Assembly: GCA_013388855.1 (NCBI GenBank)
Contig: JACAEM010000008.1
Span: 62,001-126,000 of the forward strand
Direction of reading: 5' to 3'
Length of the DNA stretch: 64,000 nucleotides
From: Chloroflexota bacterium
Lineage (GTDB): Bacteria > Chloroflexota > Anaerolineae > Anaerolineales > Villigracilaceae
A program made the translations under genes and the position numbers. Position 1 is the stretch's first letter. Each line of letters begins with the position of its first letter. Shown here one piece after another: positions 1 through 8,963 of this stretch. Below the pieces are notes generated by a model, which searched no databases, was not told the origin of the DNA, and was given only the letters and a program-made list of their open reading frames with translations.

Positions 1-485
1 TGGCGCGTGCCTATAACCTGGTGGTTAACCCCTCCGGGCGCACGCTCTCCGGCGGTATGGACCCCTCAGCGCTCTACCCGCCCAAACGTTTCTTCGGTGC
101 GGCGCGTAATCTTGAAGAAGGCGGTTCGTTGACCATCATCGCGACCTGCCTCGTGGACACCGGCTCGCGTCTCGATGATGTGGTCTATGAAGAATTCAAA
201 GGCACCGGCAACATGGAATTGCACCTTTCACGCAAATTACAGGAACGCCGAATCTACCCGGCTGTGGACATCGAACGTTCGTCCACGCGTCGCGAGGACC
301 TGTTGCTGGGACCCGATCTTTTACAGCGCGTCTGGCTGATGCGCCGTATGTTCATCCAGATGATCTCTCCGCAACCGCAGGGCGCAGGCATGGATAATTC
401 CGTCGCCACCGAAGCCATCATCACCCGTCTCGACCGCGCCCGCAACAACCAAGAGTTTCTCGAGAACCTGGGCAGAGACGATTAA
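1..485 (+). CDS. rho: Transcription termination factor Rho, C-terminal part (5' end outside window)
   Basis: The frame is open from the first base and encodes the C-terminal end of Rho, the hexameric RNA-dependent helicase that releases transcripts. Visible family landmarks are the R-loop/Q-loop region with SGRTLSGG and [10 protein letters not shown], the stretch [17 protein letters not shown] with its catalytic-site residues, and the [13 protein letters not shown] segment, all nearly invariant in Rho. About 160 residues are present out of a usual 420 or more, so the RNA-binding N-terminus and Walker A lie upstream of the window. The stop is 12 bases before the next gene, which may be co-transcribed. 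Identification is secure. Confidence 0.97.
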   Translation, partial: ARAYNLVVNPSGRTLSGGMDPSALYPPKRFFGAARNLEEGGSLTIIATCLVDTGSRLDDVVYEEFKGTGNMELHLSRKLQERRIYPAVDIERSSTRREDLLLGPDLLQRVWLMRRMFIQMISPQPQGAGMDNSVATEAIITRLDRARNNQEFLENLGRDD

Positions 486-497
486 CCGACTTTCAGC

Positions 498-1556
498 ATG
501 TCAAAACTCGCTTCGATCTTCAAGAACAACCTCTTCAGCATCATCAGTTGGGCTGTCACCTTGATCCTTGTGGGAGGCATGGTGGGCGGCTCATTAATGT
601 GGAAAAAAAACACTGCCACCGTTCAGGCGCCGCCACCCGAGCCGACCGTCGCGCCAGATGAGATTCAGCCCGAAGTGGCGATGCCAGCTCTGGGTATGCC
701 CGAATCGTTCTCATCCATTGAGAGGGAGATCCAGATCAAAACGAATGTCCCGGCGGACAAGCCGCGTTACAAGCCGGTCGAATACCGTGTATCGCGCGGT
801 GATTCTGTGTTTGCGATTTCGGAATCGTTCAAGCTTAAACCTGAAACCGTTTTGTGGGCCAATTATGATGTTTTGCAGGATGATCCCCACAGCCTGGCGC
901 CGGGCATGGTTCTGAAGATTCCTCCCACCGATGGCATTTATTACCAGTGGAAGGAAAACGACACGCTTGAGAAGGTCGCCAATGAATTCAAGGCGAATAT
1001 CGATGATATTTTGAATTATCCGGGGAACGATATAGACTTGGCTGACCCCAAGATCGAGTCGGGATCATGGGTCATGATTCCCGGCGGTGAACGCGAGTTT
1101 GTGCAATGGCTGGTTCCAACGGTGGCGCGCGGTTCATCGGGTACATCGCCCACAAACCAGAATTCGTGTCCCGGTGGGGCGATAGGCAGCGGTGGTTTCG
1201 TATGGCCGGCGGACAATCATTTCCTCTCCGGCAACGATTACTGGTCCGGTCACCTGGGCATCGACATTGCCGCGGGCGAGGGCGCGCCGGTCTATGCCGC
1301 AGACAGCGGCGTGGTGACCATGGCGCAGGGCGGCTACAACTATGGCTATGGCAACGTTATTCAAATCGACCACGGCAACGGTTATTCGACGCTGTATGCG
1401 CACTTAAGCACGATTGGCGTGAGCGTCTGTTCCAGTGTGAGCGCGGGTCAATGGATTGGCGCTGCCGGCAACACCGGCAATTCGCAAGGTGCGCACCTGC
1501 ACTTTGAAGTCCGCCAGAACGGCGGGTTCATCAACCCCTGGTTCGTACTGCCCTAG
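498..1556 (+). CDS. LysM / M23 metallopeptidase, membrane-anchored
   Basis: This is a probable cell-wall hydrolase. Residues 14-35 form one hydrophobic N-terminal segment that acts as an anchor or uncleaved signal. Two LysM-like peptidoglycan-binding modules follow, at about 95-142 and 147-197. A Ser/Gly-rich linker leads to a C-terminal M23 (LytM-type) domain at about 235-350. Zinc ligands fit the family pattern: H252 and D256 in GHLGID, and H335 in HLHF; H333 is the second histidine of the HxH. It would cleave peptide cross-links in the envelope or act as an activator. The start is 12 bases after the rho stop without an obvious Shine-Dalgarno, and birA follows 14 bases after its stop. Confidence 0.92.
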   Translation: MSKLASIFKNNLFSIISWAVTLILVGGMVGGSLMWKKNTATVQAPPPEPTVAPDEIQPEVAMPALGMPESFSSIEREIQIKTNVPADKPRYKPVEYRVSRGDSVFAISESFKLKPETVLWANYDVLQDDPHSLAPGMVLKIPPTDGIYYQWKENDTLEKVANEFKANIDDILNYPGNDIDLADPKIESGSWVMIPGGEREFVQWLVPTVARGSSGTSPTNQNSCPGGAIGSGGFVWPADNHFLSGNDYWSGHLGIDIAAGEGAPVYAADSGVVTMAQGGYNYGYGNVIQIDHGNGYSTLYAHLSTIGVSVCSSVSAGQWIGAAGNTGNSQGAHLHFEVRQNGGFINPWFVLP

Positions 1557-1570
1557 AAAAAACGACCTCG

Positions 1571-2350
1571 ATGGACCAAAACGAACTCAACAAACTGCTC
1601 TCCAAATTAAAACTGGGAAGTATTCGGTATTTCGATTCCCTCGGCTCAACCAATGACGAGGCTTTGGCTTGGGCAACCAGCGGCGCAAAAGACATGTCGC
1701 TCATCGTTGCAGACGAGCAGACGATGGGACGCGGCAGATACGACCGTCCCTGGTTCACGCCTCCCGGCACCGCACTTGCCTTTAGCCTGATCCTGCGTCC
1801 TGCGCTGGAGGAAAGACCCCATCTTTCAAGATTGGTGGGGTTGGCAGCATTATCCATCGCCCAAGCCATCCAGGCGCGTGGCCTCTACCCGGAGGTCAAA
1901 TGGCCTAACGATGTGCTCCTCAATCGCCGTAAAGTCGCGGGAGTGCTGATCGAACTGGTCTGGTCGGGGGAGGATGTCGAGAACGTTGTCATCGGGGTTG
2001 GCGTCAATATTACGAAACGCTCTGTCCCTTCAACGGATATCCTGCGCTTTCCCGCCACCAGCTTGGAGGATGCGTTGGGCAAACCTGTGGAACGAGGGGA
2101 GATTTTGTACGACATCCTTGCTGCGTTCATTTCTCTGCGCCCGCAATTGGGGACAGACAATCTGATCAAACAATGGGAAAAGGTGCTTGCGTATCAAGGA
2201 AGACAGGTGCAGGTGGAAATGGGCGGCGGACAGACCGTCACCGGCAAAGTGGCGGGGTTGGAATCGGACGGCAGTTTGAAATTGCGCGATGAAGATGGCA
2301 AACCAGTGACAGTACGCTTCGGGGATGTGCGCCTGCGCCCCTTCGCATGA
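1571..2350 (+). CDS. birA: Biotin--[acetyl-CoA-carboxylase] ligase (no DNA-binding domain)
   Basis: Biotin protein ligase activates biotin to biotinyl-AMP and transfers it to the lysine of carrier proteins. The biotin/ATP-binding loop is clear: GRGRYDRPW at residues 53-61, KWPNDV at 109-114, and the following KVAGVLIE. A C-terminal SH3-like cap domain occupies about 210-259. At 259 residues it is the short class that lacks the N-terminal winged helix used by E. coli BirA as a repressor, so it should be only an enzyme. It follows the M23 gene closely on the same strand. Confidence 0.93.
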   Translation: MDQNELNKLLSKLKLGSIRYFDSLGSTNDEALAWATSGAKDMSLIVADEQTMGRGRYDRPWFTPPGTALAFSLILRPALEERPHLSRLVGLAALSIAQAIQARGLYPEVKWPNDVLLNRRKVAGVLIELVWSGEDVENVVIGVGVNITKRSVPSTDILRFPATSLEDALGKPVERGEILYDILAAFISLRPQLGTDNLIKQWEKVLAYQGRQVQVEMGGGQTVTGKVAGLESDGSLKLRDEDGKPVTVRFGDVRLRPFA

Positions 2351-2372
2351 TATACTCGGGCACGAGGTCAAT

Positions 2373-2612
2373 ATGTTCGATAATTTACGCGACTCTGCAG
2401 AATCATCCTTCTACGAAGAGGAACCGAACGATCTTTACAAGGAACCGACGCCTCAACCAGTCGCTGCGCGTGTCCCGAAAAAAAGACGCGGCAGTTCCCG
2501 TTTCCTCGGCATGACCGCGCAACAGCGGTTCTTCATTTCTCTCATGCTCATGGTGACAGTCTGCATCATGGGCACGCTCGCACTGTTTGTGCTTGGAAAG
2601 ATGTCGCTGTAA
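2373..2612 (+). CDS. Small single-pass membrane protein, unknown
   Basis: Seventy-nine residues. The start ATG at 2373 is preceded by a GAGGTC ribosome-binding site, which is better supported than the longer reading that begins inside birA. The N-terminal 45 residues are polar and acidic, followed by a basic patch (KKRRGSS), and one transmembrane helix occupies about 55-75. A TATACT element at 2351-2356 could be its own -10 box. The topology suggests a cytoplasmic tail with a C-terminal anchor. No family is recognised. It ends at a strong convergent terminator shared with gyrA. Confidence 0.7.
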   Translation: MFDNLRDSAESSFYEEEPNDLYKEPTPQPVAARVPKKRRGSSRFLGMTAQQRFFISLMLMVTVCIMGTLALFVLGKMSL

Positions 2613-2631
2613 TTTTCACCCGCATACATGC

Positions 2632-2668
2632 AACGTCCCGAAGGCCTGAACCTTCGGGACGTTTTCTT
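2632..2668. terminator. Bidirectional intrinsic terminator between small membrane gene and gyrA
   Basis: A perfect 13-bp stem, AACGTCCCGAAGG paired with CCTTCGGGACGTT around a 6-base loop, is followed by TTTTCTTTC on the plus strand. It lies between two convergent genes and can serve both. An almost identical stem sequence recurs at 13110-13139. Confidence 0.88.
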
Positions 2669-5188
2669 TCAGATCAACTGCGGTTGCGGTTCCACTTTTT
2701 CTTCGTCGCTCATCTGAGCCCCAGCTCGTTTCAGATCCTCGGCGGAAATACGCGCCACCGAAGCGACGTAATCCCCCTCCTGCGGCTTGATGAGGTGTAC
2801 GCCCTTCGTGGAACGTCCCGCCTGTTTGACAGTCTTGTTTTTGATACGAATCGCCACTCCGTTGGCAGTGATGATTGTCAGGTCGTCATCCTTTTGCACC
2901 ACGCGCGCCGCCACGATCTTGCCAATCTCCTTCAGCGCCTTCTGGTCGATGGTGGAGATACCGCCGGTGGCGCGTCCCTTGGGGGAGTACTCCTTGAGCG
3001 GAGTCTGCTTGCCATAACCGCCCGAAGTAACCACAAGCAACGAACCATCCTTCTCGACTACATCCATGCTGGTAACGGCGTCATCCTTTTTGAGTTTTAT
3101 CGCCTGCACGCCTGCCGCCTGTCTGCCCATCGAACGGACTTTGGTCTCGCTGAAACGCAATGCCTGCCCGTTCGTAGTAACAAAGATAACCTCATCCTTG
3201 CCGCTGGTCAGGCGCGCCCAGCCGAGTTGGTCACCCTCCTCCAGGGTCATGGCAATCAAGCCCGAGGGTCGCACCGATTCGAACTCTTCCATCACCACCC
3301 GTTTCACCTTGCCCCGCACCGTTGCCAACATGCAATATCCATGCGCGGAAAAATCCGAAACGGCAATGGCAGCGGTTACACGTTCATTGGGATCGAGTGA
3401 TAATACATTGACCAATGGGATACCTTTCGCGGTGCGGTCTGCGTCGGGAATCTGGTAGACCTTCTCAGAGTAAACCTTGCCCTTGTCGGAGAAGAACAGC
3501 ATCGTATCCAGGCTGCGAGCCGGGATGAGCGCCACGACCTCATCCTCATCCTTGGTGGTATGACCCATCACCCCGCGCCCGCCGCGGCTCTGCGACCGGA
3601 ACGCGGAGGCCGCCACACGCTTGATATAACCGCGCTCGGTGAGACTGATGAGCACCGCTTCATCCTGGACCAAGTCTGCCACCGTTAACTCTTCTTTCGC
3701 CTCCGCCGCGATTCGGGTTCGGCGGTCATCGCCGTATTTCTCGGCCAGGTCACGCATATCGTCCTGAATGAGCGCAAGGATCTTCTTCGGGTGGGCAAGC
3801 AGGTCTTCCAGATAAGCGATCTGCTGGGCAACCTGCTTGTGTTCCTCCTCGATCTTCCATCGCTCGAGGGCGGCAAGACGGCGTAATTGCATGTCGAGAA
3901 TTGCCTGTGCCTGCAACTCGCTCAGTTTAAAGCGGGTCATCAGGTTGATCTTGGCGGTGTCGGAATCCTCTGACTCGCGAATGGTCTTGATGACCGCGTC
4001 GATATTGTTGAGAGCAATCAGGTATCCGTCCAGAATATGCTGACGCGCCTGGGCTTTTGCCAGATCGAAATTCGAACGGCGGACAATGACTGTCTGCCGA
4101 TGTTCGATGAAGATCTGCAGGGCGCGCTTGAGAGAGAGAGTCCGCGGCTCACCATCTACGAGGGCTAGCAGTTGTACGCCATAGGTGGTCTGCAATGCTG
4201 TATATTTATAAAGTTGGTTCAACACTTTCTTGGGCTGGGCGCCGCGTTTGAGCTCGATCACAATGCTCATCCCGCGCTGGTCCGATTCGTCGCGCAAGTC
4301 CGAGATCATGTCAATCTTGTCCTCGCGCACCAGTTCGGCTATACGCTCGATCAGGCTGGCCTTGTTTACTTGATAGGGGATCTCGGTGATGACGATGTCA
4401 TGCCTGCCGTTTTTGTTCTCCTCGATGTGCGCCATACCGCGGACAACCAGCCGCCCTCGCCCCGTCCCATACGCGGATTCAATCCCCTCACGCCCTACGA
4501 TGATCCCGCCGGTTGGAAAATCCGGTCCCTGCACATGTTTCATCAGTTCGTCCAATGAAACATCGTCCATACGGTCATAGTTATCAATCAGGAAGATAAT
4601 GGCACTGGTCAACTCCCGCAGATTGTGAGGCGGGATGTTGGTCGCCATGCCAACCGCGATACCTGAGGTGCCATTCAGGAGCAAATTCGGCACACGGGAG
4701 GGTAAGACCAGCGGTTCCTCGAGCGTATCATCAAAATTAGGGCCAAAATCGACTGTGTCCTTGTCCAGGTCGGCGAGCATTTCCTCCGCCAGCTTCTGGA
4801 GTCGGGCTTCGGTGTAACGCATGGCGGCGGGAGCGTCCCCATCCACCGAACCAAAGTTGCCCTGCCCGTCCACCAACAGATAACGCATGGAGAAATCCTG
4901 CGCCATGCGCGCCATCGTCTCATAGACTGCCGAATCGCCGTGCGGGTGAAATTTACCAAGCACCTCGCCCACGATACGGGCAGACTTCTTGTATGGCGAA
5001 TTGGAGCGGATTCCCAGTTCCTGCATGGCATACAGAATGCGACGATGGACCGGTTTCAGCCCATCGCGGGCATCGGGCAGCGCCCGTGCCACAATCACGC
5101 TCATGGCGTAATCGAGGTAGGCATCCCGCATTTGGGAGTCAATATCGACTTGCTGGATGTTGCCTGTGTTGAGGGTGTTTTCGACCAT
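2669..5188 (-). CDS. gyrA: DNA gyrase subunit A
   Basis: GyrA is the breaking-rejoining subunit of type IIA topoisomerase, which introduces negative supercoils with GyrB. The catalytic tyrosine is Y125 in [10 protein letters not shown]. The quinolone-resistance region reads [10 protein letters not shown], with S86 and E90 at the positions of E. coli S83 and D87, a drug-susceptible-type serine. The C-terminal beta-pinwheel contains a GyrA box, QSRGGRG, which favours gyrase over topoisomerase IV. Length (839) is normal. gyrB is not in the window. A roughly 100-base leader precedes it (see the promoter and hairpin entries). Confidence 0.97.
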   Translation of the reverse strand: MVENTLNTGNIQQVDIDSQMRDAYLDYAMSVIVARALPDARDGLKPVHRRILYAMQELGIRSNSPYKKSARIVGEVLGKFHPHGDSAVYETMARMAQDFSMRYLLVDGQGNFGSVDGDAPAAMRYTEARLQKLAEEMLADLDKDTVDFGPNFDDTLEEPLVLPSRVPNLLLNGTSGIAVGMATNIPPHNLRELTSAIIFLIDNYDRMDDVSLDELMKHVQGPDFPTGGIIVGREGIESAYGTGRGRLVVRGMAHIEENKNGRHDIVITEIPYQVNKASLIERIAELVREDKIDMISDLRDESDQRGMSIVIELKRGAQPKKVLNQLYKYTALQTTYGVQLLALVDGEPRTLSLKRALQIFIEHRQTVIVRRSNFDLAKAQARQHILDGYLIALNNIDAVIKTIRESEDSDTAKINLMTRFKLSELQAQAILDMQLRRLAALERWKIEEEHKQVAQQIAYLEDLLAHPKKILALIQDDMRDLAEKYGDDRRTRIAAEAKEELTVADLVQDEAVLISLTERGYIKRVAASAFRSQSRGGRGVMGHTTKDEDEVVALIPARSLDTMLFFSDKGKVYSEKVYQIPDADRTAKGIPLVNVLSLDPNERVTAAIAVSDFSAHGYCMLATVRGKVKRVVMEEFESVRPSGLIAMTLEEGDQLGWARLTSGKDEVIFVTTNGQALRFSETKVRSMGRQAAGVQAIKLKKDDAVTSMDVVEKDGSLLVVTSGGYGKQTPLKEYSPKGRATGGISTIDQKALKEIGKIVAARVVQKDDDLTIITANGVAIRIKNKTVKQAGRSTKGVHLIKPQEGDYVASVARISAEDLKRAGAQMSDEEKVEPQPQLI

Positions 5189-5220
5189 GAAAATCTCTTT
5201 GTAAGGGGATAAATTGGCAT

Positions 5221-5262
5221 AAAAAAGACACGGTGGACGAGTTTCCGCGACTCCGCGTCTTA
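5221..5262 (-). promoter_or_regulatory. Terminator-like hairpin in the gyrA 5' leader (possible attenuator)
   Basis: On the minus strand an imperfect stem starting AAGACGCGG pairs with CCGTGTCTT (nine pairs including one G-U, then weaker inner pairs) and ends in a run of six U just upstream of gyrA. It lies between the proposed gyrA start of transcription and the start codon. No antiterminator partner has been identified. The role is inference. Confidence 0.4.
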
Positions 5263-5292
5263 ACTAATGAAGAATACGCCTGATTTACTCTT

Positions 5293-5301
5293 ATTATACC
5301 A
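5293..5301 (-). promoter_or_regulatory. Extended -10 promoter for gyrA
   Basis: The minus strand reads TGGTATAAT, an extended -10 element (TGn plus a perfect TATAAT), with no recognisable -35 box. Transcription would start near 5286 and leave a leader of about 100 bases. Confidence 0.55.
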
Positions 5302-5400
5302 CCTCCGCCCACCCCTGCCTTCCCCAAATTCGCATGAAATATACCGAAAATTGTTTCATATAATACAAATTGGGAGTACCCAAAAAGGGCAGGAGGAGCA

Positions 5401-5430
5401 AACAAAAAGACCCGCTTTTCAGAGCGAGTC
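5401..5430 (-). terminator. Intrinsic terminator of tRNA-Leu
   Basis: On the minus strand GACTCGCT pairs with AGCGGGTC (one G-U pair) around a 5-base loop, followed by TTTTTGTTTG. It begins about 20 bases past the tRNA 3' end. Confidence 0.8.
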
Positions 5431-5449
5431 TCCTTCAGGGAAGTTCCTG

Positions 5450-5533
<84 letters not shown>

Positions 5534-5552
5534 ATTTCGCATGGCGGAATGT

Positions 5553-5580
5553 ATTTTATCCCAAAGATGTGTTTTGTCAA
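5553..5580 (-). promoter_or_regulatory. Sigma-70-type promoter of tRNA-Leu
   Basis: On the minus strand TTGACA and TAAAAT are separated by 16 bases, with the -10 box 19 bases upstream of the mature tRNA 5' end. Confidence 0.75.
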
Positions 5581-5910
5581 CCAAACATGGTCGGTGAATC
5601 AAAGCAAGAGCAGTGCTCAGGAGGGAGAAAATCGTCTACAAAAACAGGATTGACTGCGGATTGTCCGCGCGGCCTGTGGGAGATATGATTTGTCAACAGA
5701 CAAATCGCCATGACATGCACACGGTGTTCACACGACTTTGCGACATCTCTTCATTACAATCGTATAAAAAGTGGAACAAAACGCGAGGTTCATCGTCATG
5801 TATGTGTCCTAACAGCGACGGATTGGAAAATTTTCAGTACTGTTAGGGGATATAACTTTTGAGGTCAAAGGATGTTTAATCAAGTGTATACAATGAAAGG
5901 AGAGAAGCCT
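5581..5910. other. Intergenic region with two inverted repeats, no convincing gene
   Basis: About 330 bases without a supported gene. An inverted repeat, GATTTGTC and GACAAATC around a 4-base loop, lies at 5687-5706 and could be an operator or small hairpin. A second pair, CCTAACAG at 5808-5815 and CTGTTAGG at 5840-5847, brackets an AT-rich loop. A 77-codon open frame at 5613-5846 has composition and sequence unlike a conserved protein and is not called. Confidence 0.5.
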
Positions 5911-6033
5911 ATGTTCGTCGTTGCAGTTGTCATCTGCTTGCTCGTGTTCGCCGCACTTGCAAGCGCAGACTTGCTTGTCTCGAATATCAATTCAGACGAG
6001 TTGAGCAACATGGGTGTGGAGAGAAAATCATGA
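5911..6033 (+). CDS. Possible 40-residue secreted or membrane peptide
   Basis: A short frame starts at ATG 5911 with an AGGAGAG Shine-Dalgarno 6 bases upstream and ends at TGA 6033. The first 19 residues are a hydrophobic signal-like helix (MFVVAVVICLLVFAALASA), followed by a polar tail of 21 residues. A strong terminator follows within 25 bases. The site-plus-terminator arrangement supports a real transcript. Whether the peptide has a function is unknown. Confidence 0.5.
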   Translation: MFVVAVVICLLVFAALASADLLVSNINSDELSNMGVERKS

Positions 6034-6055
6034 TGGATGATACCCACATTCCATA

Positions 6056-6092
6056 GCCCGATGCTGAAGCGTCAGCGTCGGGCATTTTTTTA
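6056..6092 (+). terminator. Intrinsic terminator after the small ORF
   Basis: GCCCGATGCTGA pairs with TCAGCGTCGGGC (one T-G pair) around loop AGCG, followed by ATTTTTTT. Confidence 0.88.
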
Positions 6093-6152
6093 TTAAACGG
6101 GGGCAGTTTCCGGCAGGCGCCGAAGGCGGAAGCGAGGACGCCATCCACAAGG

Positions 6153-6158
6153 TATAAT
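6153..6158 (+). promoter_or_regulatory. Probable -10 box of the acyl-CoA dehydrogenase gene
   Basis: A perfect TATAAT lies here. The upstream in-frame ATG at 6157 overlaps this box, so translation is better placed at 6187, about 22 bases after the expected start of transcription. No good -35 is seen. Confidence 0.45.
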
Positions 6159-6186
6159 GGAGAAAATTTTCACACAGGAACATCTC

Positions 6187-7395
6187 ATGGATCTCTCCCT
6201 CTCCTCCGAACATCAAATGGCACAGAAAATGGTTCGCGATTTCGCGCAAAAGGAAATCGCGCCCGTTATCAAGGAATACGATCGCAAACAGGAACCCATC
6301 CCGTTCATGCTCAAGCGCATGGGTGAACTGGGTATTTTGGGGCTGCCCTTCCCCGTGCGCTACGGCGGGCAGGGTATGGATTATCTCGCCTGGGGGCTGG
6401 CATGCGAGGAACTCGAAGCGGTGGACACACATCTACGCGTGGTTATGTCGGTGCACACCGGGCTGTGTGGGATGACGCTCTTCCAATGGGGTACCGAAGA
6501 GCAGAAGCAGAAGTTCCTCGTCCCGCTGGCAAAGGGAGAAAAGATCGGGTGTGGCGCGTTCACCGAACCGGGGATGGGTTCGGATGTGGCGGCGATGCGC
6601 ACCTCCGCCAAACGGGACGGGGATTTCTATATTCTAAACGGCGAAAAGATGTGGATCTCGCTCGCCTCCAAAGCGGACCTGGCGCTTGTCACCGTTAAAA
6701 CGAACCCCTCCGCCCGGAAGCCTTCCGAGGCGCTTTCCTCGTTCATCGTGGACCTGCACAGCGAGGGTGTGAAAACCGGCGATCTGCACGGCAAACTTGG
6801 CGTGCGCGCCGGTTCCACCGGCTGGATCTCGTTCACGGATGTGAAAGTACCCGCTGCCAATCGCATCGGCGAAGAGGGCGAGGGATTCAAGATTACAATG
6901 TCCGGCTTCGACCACGGACGCTACACCGTGGCGTCCGGCGCGACCGGTATCATCCGCGCCTCGCTGGAAGCTAGTGTCAAGTACGCCAAGTCACGTTCGA
7001 CCTTCGGCAAGCCGATTGCCGAACATCAACTCATTCAGGAAAAAATCGCCAAGATGTCGCAGGATTACGAGATCGCGCGATTGTTGTATTATCAAGTGGG
7101 CTGGCTGAAAAATCAGGGCAGACGCTGTACGCGCGAAACGTCGTTTGCCAAGAAGTTCGCCACGGAAGCCTCCTTCAGCGCGGCGAACGAGGCGATCCAG
7201 ATCCACGGCGCGTACGGCTTCAGCGACGAGTACGATGTGGAGCGCTACCTGCGCAATTCAAAGGGCGCGGTCATCTACGAAGGCAGTTCCGAGATCCAGA
7301 CCTTGATTCAGGCTGGCTACGCGCTCGGCGAACGGTCTGACAAGCCTTTGCGTTGTGAGTTGCCTGCCTATGATGAGAAGTCTTGGCAAAGTTAG
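6187..7395 (+). CDS. Acyl-CoA dehydrogenase family flavoprotein
   Basis: This enzyme oxidises an acyl-CoA to the 2,3-enoyl-CoA with FAD and passes electrons to ETF. The start at 6187 gives MDLSLSSEHQ with AGGA upstream and a usual family length of 402. Landmarks are the substrate/FAD loop GCGAFTEPGMGSDVAAM, the beta-domain motif MWIS, R-rich helix SRSTFGKPIAEHQ, and the C-terminal IYEGSSEIQ with the probable catalytic base E365. Substrate class cannot be fixed from sequence alone. etfBA downstream on the same strand supplies the electron acceptor. Confidence 0.93.
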   Translation: MDLSLSSEHQMAQKMVRDFAQKEIAPVIKEYDRKQEPIPFMLKRMGELGILGLPFPVRYGGQGMDYLAWGLACEELEAVDTHLRVVMSVHTGLCGMTLFQWGTEEQKQKFLVPLAKGEKIGCGAFTEPGMGSDVAAMRTSAKRDGDFYILNGEKMWISLASKADLALVTVKTNPSARKPSEALSSFIVDLHSEGVKTGDLHGKLGVRAGSTGWISFTDVKVPAANRIGEEGEGFKITMSGFDHGRYTVASGATGIIRASLEASVKYAKSRSTFGKPIAEHQLIQEKIAKMSQDYEIARLLYYQVGWLKNQGRRCTRETSFAKKFATEASFSAANEAIQIHGAYGFSDEYDVERYLRNSKGAVIYEGSSEIQTLIQAGYALGERSDKPLRCELPAYDEKSWQS

Positions 7396-7402
7396 GTTTA
7401 TT

Positions 7403-7442
7403 GGAAGGTTTGAAGGTTTTTTCAGTAACTTTCAAACCTTCC
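7403..7442 (+). terminator. Hairpin after acyl-CoA dehydrogenase
   Basis: GGAAGGTTTGAAGG pairs with CTTTCAAACCTTCC with one G-T wobble, 12-base loop, then CTGTCTTTT. It acts as a terminator or as one of several GGTTTGAAGG-type intergenic palindromes; similar words occur at 49771-49826. Confidence 0.55.
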
Positions 7443-7464
7443 CTGTCTTTTGAGGTGAATTTGT

Positions 7465-7755
7465 ATGGAAATTCAGCCAATCCACACAAAAATTGAGAAA
7501 TCCATCCAAACGCTGTATGGAATGGTCGTTCTGGAAGCAACTGACGGCTTTCCACGCGGTGAAAGCAATCTGTATTGCATTTCTACGGATGGGAAGATCA
7601 CCTGGAAAGCCGAAAAACCCGATGCCTACACGCTTTATTCCCGCGTCAAGCTCAATGAGGACGGCGCGACCCTCTCCACATACACGCTCAGCGGTCACGC
7701 CTGCGACTTGGATCTGGCGACCGGGAAAATTCTGAGCCAAACCAGCATCCAATGA
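7465..7755 (+). CDS. Hypothetical protein, beta-repeat-like
   Basis: Ninety-six residues with a GAGGTG ribosome-binding site. The middle, around residues 35-92, resembles one to two blades of a PQQ-type beta-propeller (CISTDGKITWK, then a short LDLATGKIL repeat), suggesting a small beta-sheet protein. No signal peptide or catalytic motif is seen. Its function is unknown. It sits between the acyl-CoA dehydrogenase and ETF genes, but the spacing of 69 bases or more on either side does not require a shared operon. Confidence 0.65.
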   Translation: MEIQPIHTKIEKSIQTLYGMVVLEATDGFPRGESNLYCISTDGKITWKAEKPDAYTLYSRVKLNEDGATLSTYTLSGHACDLDLATGKILSQTSIQ

Positions 7756-7828
7756 GTCAAAGGCTGGCAGGTTAAAAAGTTTTCAAGTTAAACTTGCCAC
7801 TTTCCAACCATCAACCCTGTAACCCAAA

Positions 7829-8104
7829 ATGCAACCCTCCCTCGGATTTGTCTTCCTCTTCCTGCTGTTTAGTCTGTTATTCTTTTCCAACTCTTACAAA
7901 CTCTGGTTGAAAACAGATCAGTATTACCAGGACATTTATAATAGCCTAACCGCTCAGCCTTCGCTTTACCCATTCAAGGATTTCTTCCTCAAGCGGATGG
8001 AGAACAAGGAAAGCTGGGTCCTTTGGCAAAAGGTTTTCAGCCTAATCGGGATTCTGGCTGTCCTTGCGGCGGATGTGTTGGTAATAAGAGCGTACTTGGA
8101 TTAA
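7829..8104 (+). CDS. Small two-helix membrane protein, unknown
   Basis: Ninety-one residues with a hydrophobic N-terminal helix at about 5-22 and a second at about 70-88, joined by a polar, aromatic-rich loop of some 45 residues. No family is recognised. There is no strong Shine-Dalgarno before the ATG. It precedes etfB by 88 bases on the same strand. Confidence 0.6.
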   Translation: MQPSLGFVFLFLLFSLLFFSNSYKLWLKTDQYYQDIYNSLTAQPSLYPFKDFFLKRMENKESWVLWQKVFSLIGILAVLAADVLVIRAYLD

Positions 8105-8192
8105 ATCTCCCTGCTTCGGGAGGAAAAACCAATTATCATAGGAATAAAAATCGCAAATCCAAAATCTGAAATCGTAAACTGGAGGAGTCACT

Positions 8193-8963
8193 TTGAAAAT
8201 CATCGCCTGTATCAAGCAAGTACCCGACTCGGAAGCGAAAGTGAAAGCCGAGGGGGGACAAGTCACATGGGGGGACGCGCCGCTGGTCATCAACCCATTC
8301 GACGAGTACGCGGTCGAAGGCGCGCTCCAGCAGAAGGAAGCGCACGGGGGAACGGTCACTGCGTTGTGCATTGGACCCGAATCCGCCAGGGAGGCGCTCA
8401 AACACGCGCTCGCGATGGGCGCGGATGATGCCATCCTTGTCTCTGACCCGGCGCTGAATGAACTCGATACGGTCGGCGCAGCGCGCGTCCTTGCCGCGGC
8501 AATCAACAAGATCGGCGGCGTGGATATGGTTGTGTTCGGACGGCAGACACTCGACAACGGCGCAGGCATCACCCCGGCGCAGACGGCACGCGTTCTCGGA
8601 TGGCCCATGCTCGGGTTAGCAGGTCAAATCAAAGTCCAGGATGGAAGCGTGCAGGTCGAACGAGTCATCGAAGAGGGGAGACAGAGTGTCAGCGCCAAAC
8701 TGCCTGCCGTTCTGAGCGTTGTCCAAAGCATCGGTGAGCCGCGCTACCCGTCGTTCATGGGCATCCGCAAAGCGTCGAAGGCGGTCATCCCGGTCTGGTC
8801 GCTGGGTGATCTGGGCATCAGCGCTCCCGCTCCGGTCGTCAGGCGGGTGGAGTTAATGAACCCGCCTGTCAGCGACACTGCCATTGAGATCATTACCGGG
8901 GAAAGCCCCGACGAAATCGCAGATAAACTCACCGACAAAATCCTCGCGGAGAAAGTGCTATGA
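8193..8963 (+). CDS. etfB: Electron transfer flavoprotein beta subunit
   Basis: ETF beta pairs with ETF alpha to carry electrons from acyl-CoA dehydrogenases to the respiratory chain. Translation starts at TTG 8193 with GGAGGAG eight bases upstream. Family landmarks are MKIIACIKQVPDSEAKV at the N-terminus, NPFDEYAVEGAL, the nucleotide-binding segment GRQTLDNGAGITPAQTARVLGWP and the signature VIEEGRQSVSAKLPAVLSV. Length (256) is typical. The stop overlaps the etfA start by four bases (ATGA), indicating translational coupling. Confidence 0.96.
   Translation: MKIIACIKQVPDSEAKVKAEGGQVTWGDAPLVINPFDEYAVEGALQQKEAHGGTVTALCIGPESAREALKHALAMGADDAILVSDPALNELDTVGAARVLAAAINKIGGVDMVVFGRQTLDNGAGITPAQTARVLGWPMLGLAGQIKVQDGSVQVERVIEEGRQSVSAKLPAVLSVVQSIGEPRYPSFMGIRKASKAVIPVWSLGDLGISAPAPVVRRVELMNPPVSDTAIEIITGESPDEIADKLTDKILAEKVL

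Noticed and set aside
5613-5846. A 77-codon plus-strand frame in the tRNA-Leu to acyl-CoA dehydrogenase gap
   Set aside because: No convincing Shine-Dalgarno, cysteine-rich random-looking composition, and it ends inside one of the inverted repeats.
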